Under the pieces are notes generated by a model. It searched no databases. It had not been told where the DNA came from and worked only from the letters and a program-made list of their open reading frames with translations. A DNA stretch of 5,956 nucleotides from positions 5,767-11,722 of the forward strand of contig MGOB01000068.1 in NCBI GenBank assembly GCA_001796995.1. The letters are read 5' to 3'. The position numbers and the translations under genes were made by a program. This stretch comes from Chloroflexi bacterium RBG_16_68_14. GTDB lineage: Bacteria > Chloroflexota > Dehalococcoidia > DSTF01 > RBG-16-68-14. Positions 1 through 5,101 of this stretch are shown here, piece after piece (position 1 is the first letter of the stretch; every line of letters starts with the position of its first letter).

Positions 1-174
1 CTGGGCAACGTGGTGCTGGCGGCCGTGGTGGGCAGCTTCCTGCCGCTGCTCATGCGCCGGCTGGGGATCGACCCGGCGCTGGCCTCCGCCATCTGGCTCA
101 CCACGTTTACCGATATTATGGGGTTCCTGCTCTTGCTGGGCCTGGGCAGCCTGCTGGTGGACCGCATCGCCTGA
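1..174 (+). CDS. mgtE: MgtE-type magnesium transporter, C-terminal fragment
   Basis: This is the last 57 codons of a gene that begins outside the window; frame 1 is open from base 1 to a TGA. The peptide covers the final two membrane helices of the MgtE channel domain. The first helix ends in GSFLPLLMRR, followed by the linker LGIDPALAS and then LTTFTDIMGFLLLLGLGSLL. The order 'RLGxDPAxAS...TTxTDxxGF' is the characteristic end of MgtE (SLC41-like) proteins. The Asp in TTFTD (fragment residue 38) corresponds to the pore Asp that binds Mg2+ in the Thermus thermophilus protein (Asp432 there). The known role is regulated Mg2+ entry through a homodimeric inner-membrane channel. The cytoplasmic N and CBS domains that sense Mg2+ would lie upstream and cannot be checked. 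The next gene is convergent, 12 bases away. The family call is secure; the intactness of the whole gene is unknown. Confidence 0.85.
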   Translation: MGNVVLAAVVGSFLPLLMRRLGIDPALASAIWLTTFTDIMGFLLLLGLGSLLVDRIA

Positions 175-186
175 CCGCCGGCGGCG

Positions 187-1188
187 TCAGCGGGGCGAGG
201 AGGTCTCTCCCGGCGGCGCCTCGGTGGGTTCCGGCGTCGCCCCGTCGCTCGCCGGCTGCCGGGCCGGGTTCACCCGCACCTCGATGCGCACCTCGGTGAA
301 GCGGCGGGCCCGGGCAGAGCGGTCGGCCACCACGTCGCCCTGGATGTCCTGCCGCGCGTCCTGGAAGTCGATGCGGTCCTCCAGGCCAACGGCGGCGCCT
401 TCCTCCACCGTCCAGCCTCTCCCCTGGAACTCCTCTCGATAGAACTCGATGACCTGGCCCTGGCTGTCCGGGGTGAGGAAGATGAGCAGGAAGCTCTCGC
501 TGCCGGGCTCGCGGAAGAAGGCGCTGCCGGTAATGGTGGCGCCCTCGTAGGCCGGCACGTCCGGCGGGAACCCCTTCGGGAGGGGCAGGCTCTCCCCCAG
601 CTCGAATGGCTCCTCCCCGGGGGTGGCCCCGTCCGGCGGCCCGGCCTGGACGGCGCCGGCGTCCTGGAGGGAGATAAGGATGCTGGTGCGCGCGTCCTCG
701 CCTCCGGAGGAGATGGAGACGGCGCCGGCGATGTCGGCGTCCTCCACGTTGGTGAACTCGAAGGTGTCGAGCTGCTCCGTGGAGAAGGCGCTCTCGATCT
801 GCCACGGGTCCTTGTCCAGCGCCTCCGCGTAGAAGGCGTACACCTTCGCCCGCTCATCGCCCGTATCCAGGACGATGAGGTAGAGGAGCGGCCGGGGCGC
901 GCCGGCGCCTCCTTCGAGCCCGGCGTCCGTGCCGCCGACGGGGGCCGGCTGGCGGCTGGAGACGATGAGGTCGGCGCCGGGGTACTGGGGAGGCTTCACC
1001 GGCAGGCCGTCCGGCAGGCGGCCGACGAAGCTCTCCAGCGCGCCCGCCTGGTCCACGCCCGCCGCCAGGAGCAGGCGGTGGATGATGCCGGCGCTGCGGT
1101 CGCCCTCGCCGCCCCCGCAGGCGGGGGCGAGGAGGAGGGCGGCGGCCAGGAGGGAGAGGAGGAGGGGGAAGCGCACGGGGCACCTCAT
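187..1188 (-). CDS. Putative lipoprotein with two tandem copies of one domain
   Basis: A 333-residue exported protein of unknown function. Residues 1-24 form a lipoprotein-type signal: Arg2 and Arg6, a Leu/Ala-rich core, then LAPAC with the acylatable Cys24, followed by GGGEGD. The lipobox is slightly off consensus because Pro sits at -2. The mature part is a duplication. Residues about 62-175 and 191-307 share the same layout: a proline-rich entry (LPVKPPQYPGA / PDVPAYEGATI), a strand (LLYLIVL / FLLIFLT), a helix with a Tyr pair (VYAFYAEAL / VIEFYREEF), a Trp (DPWQIES / RGWTVEE), an acidic 'DxFEF/DxIDF' strand and a final strand (ILISL / RIEVRV). The C-terminal tail is rich in Pro, Thr and Glu. 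The ATG at 1188 lacks a Shine-Dalgarno sequence and follows a small hairpin (1189-1201). GTG at codon 5 is an alternative start, with AGGTG just before it, and it keeps the signal peptide. I do not recognise a named family. It is probably anchored on the outer face of the membrane. Confidence 0.8.
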   Translation of the reverse strand: MRCPVRFPLLLSLLAAALLLAPACGGGEGDRSAGIIHRLLLAAGVDQAGALESFVGRLPDGLPVKPPQYPGADLIVSSRQPAPVGGTDAGLEGGAGAPRPLLYLIVLDTGDERAKVYAFYAEALDKDPWQIESAFSTEQLDTFEFTNVEDADIAGAVSISSGGEDARTSILISLQDAGAVQAGPPDGATPGEEPFELGESLPLPKGFPPDVPAYEGATITGSAFFREPGSESFLLIFLTPDSQGQVIEFYREEFQGRGWTVEEGAAVGLEDRIDFQDARQDIQGDVVADRSARARRFTEVRIEVRVNPARQPASDGATPEPTEAPPGETSSPR

Positions 1189-1241
1189 GGGGCGGCGCCC
1201 CGAAGGCTCGGGCTGCTGGCCATCAAGAAAATAGCTTATCG

Positions 1242-1326
1242 GCCACAGATTGACACAGATTTACACTGATAGCCGAATGCAATCTCGCGGGCGCTAATCT
1301 GTGCTTCATCTGTGGAAATCTGTGGC
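1242..1326. repeat. Phased inverted repeat of CACAGAT words
   Basis: An imperfect inverted repeat lies in the gap between the lipoprotein and tRNA-His genes. Its outer arms, GCCACAGATT (1242-1251) and AATCTGTGGC (1317-1326), are exact complements. Each arm carries three copies of the word CACAGAT or a close variant. The left copies start at 1244, 1254 and 1264 (the last is CACTGAT). The right copies, in reverse complement, start at 1297, 1308 and 1318. The spacing is therefore 10-11 bases, one turn of DNA. The 26-base centre is unrelated. Elements with 'CCACAGATT...CACAGAT' words are, from memory, common intergenic repeats in many environmental bacteria. The function is unknown: a dispersed palindrome or a protein-binding array are both possible. 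The rest of the 1189-1388 gap holds nothing else I can name. Confidence 0.7.
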
Positions 1327-1388
1327 AACTTAAATCGTTTATGCCCATAAGCCCGACCCGCGATATTGTTCAGCAGGCTCGGCGGTGG

Positions 1389-1466
1389 TGGGGTGGACGG
1401 CGGGATTCGAACCCGCGATCTCCTGGGCCACAACCAGGTGCCTTAGACCACTCGGCTACGCCCACC
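1389..1466 (-). tRNA. tRNA-His (anticodon GTG)
   Basis: Read on the minus strand, the cloverleaf is complete. The acceptor GTGGGCG pairs with CGTCCAC (one G-T pair), the D arm is GCC...GGC, and the anticodon stem CCTGG/CCAGG holds the loop TTGTGGC. The anticodon GTG lies at 1429-1431. A 5-base variable loop and the T arm GCGGG-TTCGAAT-CCCGC follow. Position 73 is C and the base before the acceptor is G (1466), matching the G-1:C73 pair that bacterial histidyl-tRNA synthetase requires. The 3' CCA is encoded (1389-1391). The mature length is 77 bases plus G-1. A clear promoter lies upstream, and a short GCCCC/GGGGC hairpin (1469-1483) sits in the 5' leader that RNase P would remove. I see no obvious U-tract terminator after the gene. 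Confidence 0.95.
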
Positions 1467-1488
1467 AAGCCCCCTTTTGGGGCACCCC

Positions 1489-1517
1489 AGTCTAGCACGC
1501 GCCAAGGGGCTTGACAA
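1489..1517 (-). promoter_or_regulatory. Sigma-70-type promoter of tRNA-His
   Basis: On the minus strand, TTGTCA (1512-1517) is followed by exactly 17 bases and TAGACT (1489-1494). That is five of six consensus matches at -35, and a -10 that keeps the conserved TA at the start and T at the end. Transcription would start near 1482, some 15 bases before the tRNA. The position, strand and spacing all fit the tRNA gene. The -35 overlaps that of a promoter pointing the other way. Confidence 0.7.
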
Positions 1518-1539
1518 ACGGCGCAGGATGCACCATACT
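1511..1539 (+). promoter_or_regulatory. Divergent sigma-70-type promoter facing the secreted-protein gene
   Basis: TTGACA (1511-1516) is a perfect -35. After 17 bases comes CATACT (1534-1539), with four of six matches at -10, including the key A at position 2 and T at position 6. Transcription would start near 1546 and reach the ATG at 1819 after about 270 bases. No other convincing promoter lies between 1546 and 1819. A TATATA at 1802-1807 overlaps the ribosome-binding site and lacks a -35. The -35 sits on the palindrome TTGACAA, which also serves the leftward tRNA-His promoter. Confidence 0.5.
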
Positions 1540-1545
1540 CTCCTT

Positions 1546-1818
1546 GCTGAATGCGCTCCTCCGCGAGGGGCGCGGTGGCAATTCTCCCCGCAGTAGGCAG
1601 TAGGCAATACTGCAAGAGGTAACGTGCCGACGATGCGTTCTGCCCTTGCTGGTGGTGGGAGTCCGCTTACTGGCAGCCAGACGACGCGCGTGGCCCGTTC
1701 CCGACCAGTTGTCGTTCCCCGCCGACTGATTCAGGACCGCTGAGCGAAAGGAGGGGGAGGCCAGGCTTTACCAGACGTTCCTACCACATCCTACCCAAAG
1801 GTATATAGGAGGTATCGA
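1546..1818 (+). other. Long untranslated leader with short hairpins and a possible uORF
   Basis: This gene-free stretch would be the 5' leader of the secreted-protein mRNA if the promoter at 1511-1539 is right. It holds a hairpin CCGCG-AGGGG-CGCGG (1561-1575) and a 7-base direct repeat GCAGTAG (1590-1596 and 1597-1603) with a matching TACTGC at 1608-1613. Further short stems are CTGCC/GGCAG (1640-1644, 1672-1676) and ACGAC/GTCGT (1681-1685, 1711-1715). A small reading frame runs from ATG 1633, or GTG 1624, to TGA 1741-1743. Its 36-39 residues are Arg-rich, preceded by AGAGGT at 1615-1620, and it is in frame with the main gene. A strong AAAGGAGG at 1747-1754 has no start codon after it. I do not recognise a riboswitch class. 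The leader itself depends on the promoter call, and translation of the uORF is unproven. Confidence 0.3.
1807..1813 (+). promoter_or_regulatory. Shine-Dalgarno sequence of the secreted-protein gene
   Basis: AGGAGGT, a full-length match to the anti-Shine-Dalgarno sequence, lies five bases before the ATG at 1819. It fixes the start of the gene. The reading frame is open back to a TGA at 1741, but no start codon occurs between that stop and 1819. Confidence 0.85.
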
Positions 1819-4074
1819 ATGCATCTTTTGAAGAACAGCATACGGGGCCCGCTGGCGCTGCTGGTGGGGCTCCTGGTGCTGGCAGCGGTGGCGTTGACGC
1901 CCACCTTCGGGGGCGACACCGAGGCCACCAGCAGCACCACGTGGCTGAACCTGAACAGGACCGCGGCCATGTCCGAGTTCCTCATCCCCGGCGTGCCGGT
2001 GGACTCGCTGGCCCTCCCTATAGCCGGCGAGCAGACGCCCCCCGGCTTCCTGATCACCATCAACGGGAACAACACCACCTTCCCCGTGCAGGGCGACCTG
2101 CTCTTTAACGTCGACAAGGGGGTCGGTCACCTCAACAACCCCGCCAACAACGAGCTGATGGCGTACACCCGGAACAACGTGGCGCCGCCAACCGGGTGCG
2201 GCCCGGTGGCGAAGAACCAGCTCTGCATCACCGACCGGGGCAAGGACACGGGCGGCAAGAAGCCGCATGACCCCGGCACGCTGGTCCAGCTCGCCACCCA
2301 GCTCTATGAGGCGATCGACGCCAGTAACACCGCCGGCGGCGACGCGGTGCAGTGCGTCGAGGCCAACCAGATGAGCACTACCGCGACGCTGCCCTTCAAG
2401 CTGGGCTGCACCGGCAGCGCGGCCGCCTTCGGCGCGTCGGGCTTCATCACCGTCGCCCACGGGGAGACGATGACCTCCAACGTGGGCGGCTCGACCAACG
2501 AGATGATGGAGTTCAACCAGGCCGGCGGCTGCGCGGGCATGACGGCCAACGATCTGTGCATCGTGACGCGGGCCCTGCAGAACGACAACACCAACTACCT
2601 GCACAAGGCCCAAGGCTTTAGCAACCCGTGCAGCGACGACGGCAACTGGATCGTGGTCAACAACCCCGAGGTCGGGGACGAGACCCCGGGGGCCTGCCCG
2701 CAGTTGGGGCTCTCCGTGATCTCTCTGCACTCCCGGATCAAGGTGAAGAGCAACGACGGCTTCTTCCCGTCCGGCAACCTGATGGTCTGTCCGGCCAACC
2801 CGCAGACGTGGACGGACGCTAACTGCGAGCTGCTGGGCCACAACAACGCCCTGTCCAAGATCCCGCCCGCCCCGATCTCGGACCACGTGAAGGGCTGCAA
2901 GGTCGGGGGTCCGGCGGACTGCGACGAGTTCTACATCGCCGGCCGCGGGGCCTCTACCGTGCTCTTCCGGCGGACGGCCATCATGCCGCACGCTCAGGGC
3001 TCCATCGTGACCGGCGCCCACAGCCAGTTGATCTGCCGCGAGGGCAACTACCAGCCGGGCGTGGACACCGACCCGGCCACGTCCGGGTTCCAGGAGCCGG
3101 CGGGCCAGAAGGCGGGCACCAGCACGGCCGCCTACCCGATCTGCCAGACCCGCACCCAGCCGGACGGGTGGCCGAAGGGCATGTCTGCCAAGATGGACGT
3201 GCCGCTGACCGGACAGGACCTGATCGTGCTGATGGCGGCGGCCATGCCCTTCCTGAGCACGGGCGGGTTCCAGCCACCCATAGCGTCCTGGCCCTACGTG
3301 CCCCACGCGGACGTGGACGGGACCAACGGTGACAAGAACGACTGCGACGGCGACTTGGACACGGGCGAGAAGCTGCTCTGCCTGCTCTCGCCCTGCATCC
3401 CGGAGTACACCCCCGGCGTGAACCTGAACGTCGACGTGAGGCTGAACATCACCGACCAGGACTACACCACGGCGGACACGGGGCTGATCAAGGTGGTCCT
3501 GGACAGCGTCCTCAACGACGGGACCCACCCGTGGGACACTCCGGTCGGCGGCCCGGACCTTGACATCACCACGCACGACGACTGCGACGACCCGGCGGGC
3601 TGGGGGCCGATCACCGTCACCACCTACAGCTACTTCGACCCGAACGCAGCCGAGGGCGCCGGCACGTGCAGCGACCTTCTCGACAACGACGGGGACGGCA
3701 AGATTGACGAAAAGGACCCCGGCTGCTATTTCCTAAATGGCGTCCCATCGCACGACACGGACGGTGACATGTGCTCGGACACAGAGGAGGGGTACCAGGA
3801 CTCTAAGAAGGGCGGCGACCGCGACGCCTGGAACCCGTACGACTTCATGGACTTCAACAACAACGGTTACATCGATGCGCCCAACGACATTCTCAATGTC
3901 ATGCTTCGCTACTCGGCCAACCCCGCACTGCCGTACAACATTAAGGCCGACGTTGGCGCAGGCTACGGTCCGTTCACCTGGAACAGGTCCCAGCCAAACG
4001 GTGTTATCGATGCACCCAACGACATCACGGCGGTCAAGTTCCAGTACCAGCACGACTGTCGGCCAGCGCCGTAA
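1819..4074 (+). CDS. Secreted cysteine-rich protein with Ca-binding dockerin-like C-terminus
   Basis: A 751-residue exported protein of unknown function. Lys5 and Arg9 precede a hydrophobic segment (about 11-28) that is a signal peptide; there is no lipobox. Residues about 35-490 match no family I recognise. They hold 14 cysteines and an internal duplication, with 'GF-IT...NExM...GC-x8-CI-x2-R' at residues 76-140 and again at 208-251. Residues 498-512 are an Asp/Asn-rich loop (ADVDGTNGDKNDCDGD). Residues 617-636 (CSDLLDNDGDGKID...DPGC) and 646-654 (DTDGDMCSD) look like the Ca-binding loops of thrombospondin type 3-like repeats. The end carries two related dockerin-like segments. The first is at 674-698, with loop ligands D678, N680, N682 and D686. 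The second is at 721-743 and has lost the first ligands (R723, Q725). Cysteines total 22. It probably acts outside the membrane as a Ca-stabilised surface or adhesion protein; this is inference. The start is fixed by AGGAGGT. Confidence 0.85.
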   Translation: MHLLKNSIRGPLALLVGLLVLAAVALTPTFGGDTEATSSTTWLNLNRTAAMSEFLIPGVPVDSLALPIAGEQTPPGFLITINGNNTTFPVQGDLLFNVDKGVGHLNNPANNELMAYTRNNVAPPTGCGPVAKNQLCITDRGKDTGGKKPHDPGTLVQLATQLYEAIDASNTAGGDAVQCVEANQMSTTATLPFKLGCTGSAAAFGASGFITVAHGETMTSNVGGSTNEMMEFNQAGGCAGMTANDLCIVTRALQNDNTNYLHKAQGFSNPCSDDGNWIVVNNPEVGDETPGACPQLGLSVISLHSRIKVKSNDGFFPSGNLMVCPANPQTWTDANCELLGHNNALSKIPPAPISDHVKGCKVGGPADCDEFYIAGRGASTVLFRRTAIMPHAQGSIVTGAHSQLICREGNYQPGVDTDPATSGFQEPAGQKAGTSTAAYPICQTRTQPDGWPKGMSAKMDVPLTGQDLIVLMAAAMPFLSTGGFQPPIASWPYVPHADVDGTNGDKNDCDGDLDTGEKLLCLLSPCIPEYTPGVNLNVDVRLNITDQDYTTADTGLIKVVLDSVLNDGTHPWDTPVGGPDLDITTHDDCDDPAGWGPITVTTYSYFDPNAAEGAGTCSDLLDNDGDGKIDEKDPGCYFLNGVPSHDTDGDMCSDTEEGYQDSKKGGDRDAWNPYDFMDFNNNGYIDAPNDILNVMLRYSANPALPYNIKADVGAGYGPFTWNRSQPNGVIDAPNDITAVKFQYQHDCRPAP
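3862..4047 (+). repeat. Duplicated dockerin-like coding segment
   Basis: Within the secreted-protein gene, codons 682-698 and 727-743 encode NGYIDAPNDILNVMLRY and NGVIDAPNDITAVKFQY. The first 30 bases of the copies (3862-3891 and 3997-4026) agree at 25 positions, and the offset is 135 bases. Paired EF-hand-like units of this type are the usual form of dockerin domains, so the duplication is probably functional rather than accidental. The position-12 ligand of the classical loop would be N689 and N734, with Asp one residue later. Confidence 0.75.
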
Positions 4075-4095
4075 ATAGAGACGAACAGGAACCAC

Positions 4096-4130
4096 AAAGG
4101 AGCCCCGAATATTCGGGGCTCCTTTCTTTG
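4096..4130 (+). terminator. Rho-independent terminator of the secreted-protein gene
   Basis: Twenty-one bases after the TAA comes a 30-bp perfect palindrome (4096-4125). Each 15-base arm runs AAAGGAGCCCCGAAT, and the transcript would fold into a GC-rich stem with a short AU tip. A T-rich run, TTTCTTTG, follows. The position and structure fit an intrinsic terminator for the gene to its left. The symmetry would also let it stop some leftward transcription, although the tail in that direction is only TTT. Confidence 0.85.
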
Positions 4131-4281
4131 TCCACTCGCCACAGGGTGACAGCGTGCGCACTCCCTCACCCCGGCCTGCGGCCACCCCTCTCCGAGGGAG
4201 AGGGGTGGCCTGAGCGCAGTCGAAGGGGATCTGACAGGCCGTTGCGCGTAGGGCGCGACAGATCCTTCGGCCTCCACCCCC

Positions 4282-4366
4282 CGCTCCCTCTACCCCGCGC
4301 GCCTCAGGATGACAGAGGGGCCAGCCCGCGCTCCCTCTACCCCGCACGCCTCAGGATGACAGAGGG
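4282..4366. repeat. 38-bp direct repeat, two copies
   Basis: Bases 4282-4319 and 4329-4366 agree at 37 of 38 positions; the one difference is G4299 versus A4346. The spacer is nine bases, so the period is 47. Each unit begins CGCTCCCTCTACCCCGC and ends CCTCAGGATGACAGAGGG. The terminal GCCTCAGGATGAC occurs a third time at 4422-4434. With only two full copies, short spacing and no cas genes, this is not a CRISPR array. Confidence 0.85.
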
Positions 4367-4392
4367 CCTCCATCCCAGGGGCGGGGGAGCCT

Positions 4393-4423
4393 GCCCTTCG
4401 TCCTTCCGGGAAGGACGAAGGGC
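4393..4423. repeat. Perfect 15-base inverted repeat
   Basis: GCCCTTCGTCCTTCC (4393-4407) and its exact complement (4409-4423) flank a single base. It lies directly after the stop codon of the leftward HD-domain gene, so it could act as a 3' stem-loop that stabilises or ends that mRNA. No clear T-tract follows in the leftward direction, so I do not call it a terminator. Confidence 0.6.
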
Positions 4424-4424
4424 C

Positions 4425-4988
4425 TCAGGATGACGAGAGCCCGGCCAGCCCCAGCGCCGGCGCGACGGCGGACATGGCCGCGATCACCTCGGCGATGTGC
4501 CCGTCCAACTCCACGCCCAGCTCCTGGGCGCCCTTGAGGATGCCGTCCCGGCTGACGGAGCGGGCGAAGGCCCTGTCCTTCATCTTCTTGCGGACGGAGG
4601 CGGGCTCCACCTCGTGGATGCTCTTGTTGGGGCGCACGAGGGCGACGGCGGTGACGAAGCCGGCCAGCTCATCGACGGCGTAGAGGACTTTGGCCAGCAG
4701 GGTATCGCGGGGGACGCCCAGGTGGTCGCCGTGGGCGAGGACCGCCTGGACCGAGGCCTCGGGCAGGCCGCGCGCGCGCAGGATCTCGGCGCCGCGCTGG
4801 GGGTGCTCGTCCGGGAAGCGCTCGTAGTCGAAGTCGTGGATGAGGCCGACGACGGCCCAGGCCTCCTCGTCCTGGCCGTGCTTGCGGGCGAAGTGGCGCA
4901 TGACGGCCTCCACGGCCAGGCCGTGCTTGCGCAGCCCCTCGCCCGTGGTGTACTCGCAGAGCAGCTCCCAGGCGGCCTGTCGGTCCAT
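4425..4988 (-). CDS. HD-superfamily metal-dependent hydrolase
   Basis: A 187-residue soluble protein, predicted to be a phosphohydrolase of the HD superfamily (the COG2316-like 'predicted HD hydrolase' group). The metal-binding signature is in order and intact: His22 in RKHGLAVEAVMRHFA, His51-Asp52 in GLIHDFDYE, His86 and His89 in LAHGDHLG, and Asp106 in YAVDELAGF. The length is normal for this small single-domain group. No substrate can be assigned from sequence; relatives cleave phosphate esters or nucleotides, and many are uncharacterised. AAAGGAG (4994-5000) lies five bases before the ATG and fixes the start. The last residues (LSSS) and the TGA stop are encoded inside a REP-like unit (reverse complement of CCTCAGGATGAC), so the natural C-terminus may have been altered by repeat insertion. 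The gene is downstream of the membrane-protein gene on the same strand, 114 bases away, and could be transcribed alone or with it. Confidence 0.87.
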   Translation of the reverse strand: MDRQAAWELLCEYTTGEGLRKHGLAVEAVMRHFARKHGQDEEAWAVVGLIHDFDYERFPDEHPQRGAEILRARGLPEASVQAVLAHGDHLGVPRDTLLAKVLYAVDELAGFVTAVALVRPNKSIHEVEPASVRKKMKDRAFARSVSRDGILKGAQELGVELDGHIAEVIAAMSAVAPALGLAGLSSS

Positions 4989-4993
4989 GGCGG

Positions 4994-5000
4994 CTCCTTT
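4994..5000 (-). promoter_or_regulatory. Shine-Dalgarno sequence of the HD-domain gene
   Basis: Read on the minus strand, AAAGGAG lies five bases before the ATG at 4988, an ideal position. It supports this start and shows that the gene is translated independently of the upstream membrane-protein gene. Confidence 0.75.
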
Positions 5001-5028
5001 CTGCTGTGTCCGGTCGTTGGAAGGGGCC

Positions 5029-5069
5029 GGACAGACCCCCGCCTCCGGCGGGCAGGTGAAGGTCTGTCC
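5029..5069. repeat. Nested inverted repeat before the HD-domain gene
   Basis: GGACAGACC (5029-5037) and GGTCTGTCC (5061-5069) are exact complements. Inside them CCCGCC-TCC-GGCGGG (5038-5052) forms a second stem. A further CGCGCG pair (5073-5078, 5085-5090) follows. The form 'GGACAGACC...GGTCTGTCCCTAC' resembles dispersed intergenic palindromes. In a leftward transcript it would be a hairpin in the leader of the HD gene or, alternatively, a stem after the membrane-protein gene. No T-tract is present. Confidence 0.6.
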
Positions 5070-5101
5070 CTACGCGCGTTTCTGCGCGCGCGGCGGCTCC
5101 C

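Larger units (their letters stand above)
4140..4437. repeat. Cluster of REP-like palindromes and direct repeats
   Basis: No gene is supported here. The stretch is a mosaic of repeat modules. A hairpin with perfect 14-base arms (4180-4193 and 4197-4210, loop GAG) belongs to the 'CTCACCCCGGCCTGCGGCC...' type. Next comes CCTGAGCGCAGTCGAAGG followed by GGATCTG (4209-4233), with its complement CAGATCCTTCG at 4259-4269. Two direct repeats follow, then a hairpin with 15-base arms (4393-4407 and 4409-4423), and a last CCTCAGGATGAC (4423-4434). Modules of the form 'TCCTGAGCGNAGNCGAAGGATCT' are, from memory, common dispersed intergenic repeats in environmental bacterial genomes including Chloroflexota. 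The cluster separates convergent genes, a usual place for REP elements. Confidence 0.75.

Noticed and set aside
175..184. CCGCCGGCGG as a terminator between the convergent mgtE and lipoprotein genes
   Set aside because: It is only a short palindrome with no T-tract on either side.
116..1183. Long Arg/Pro/Gly-rich open frames overlapping the lipoprotein gene on both strands
   Set aside because: The 333-residue frame has a lipoprotein signal and a two-domain repeat. The others are low-complexity shadows.
1370..1615. An 81-codon minus-strand frame containing GVAEWSKAPGCGPGDRGFESRRPPH-like residues
   Set aside because: That peptide pattern is what a tRNA gene gives when translated; the region is tRNA-His.
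1747..1757. AAAGGAGGGGG as a ribosome-binding site for an earlier start of the secreted-protein gene
   Set aside because: No ATG, GTG or TTG lies at a usable distance, and no start codon exists in frame between the TGA at 1741 and 1819.
1802..1807. TATATA as a -10 for the secreted-protein gene
   Set aside because: It overlaps the Shine-Dalgarno sequence and lacks a -35, so the transcript would lose its ribosome-binding site.
1768..3576. A 602-codon open frame on the minus strand, antisense to the secreted-protein gene
   Set aside because: The opposite strand has a signal peptide, an ideal ribosome-binding site, Ca-binding motifs and a terminator. The antisense protein is Val/Arg/Gly/His-rich with no domain, as expected of a shadow of a GC-rich gene.
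4282..4366. CRISPR array
   Set aside because: There are only two full repeat copies with a nine-base spacer, the unit belongs to a dispersed repeat type, and no cas genes are present.
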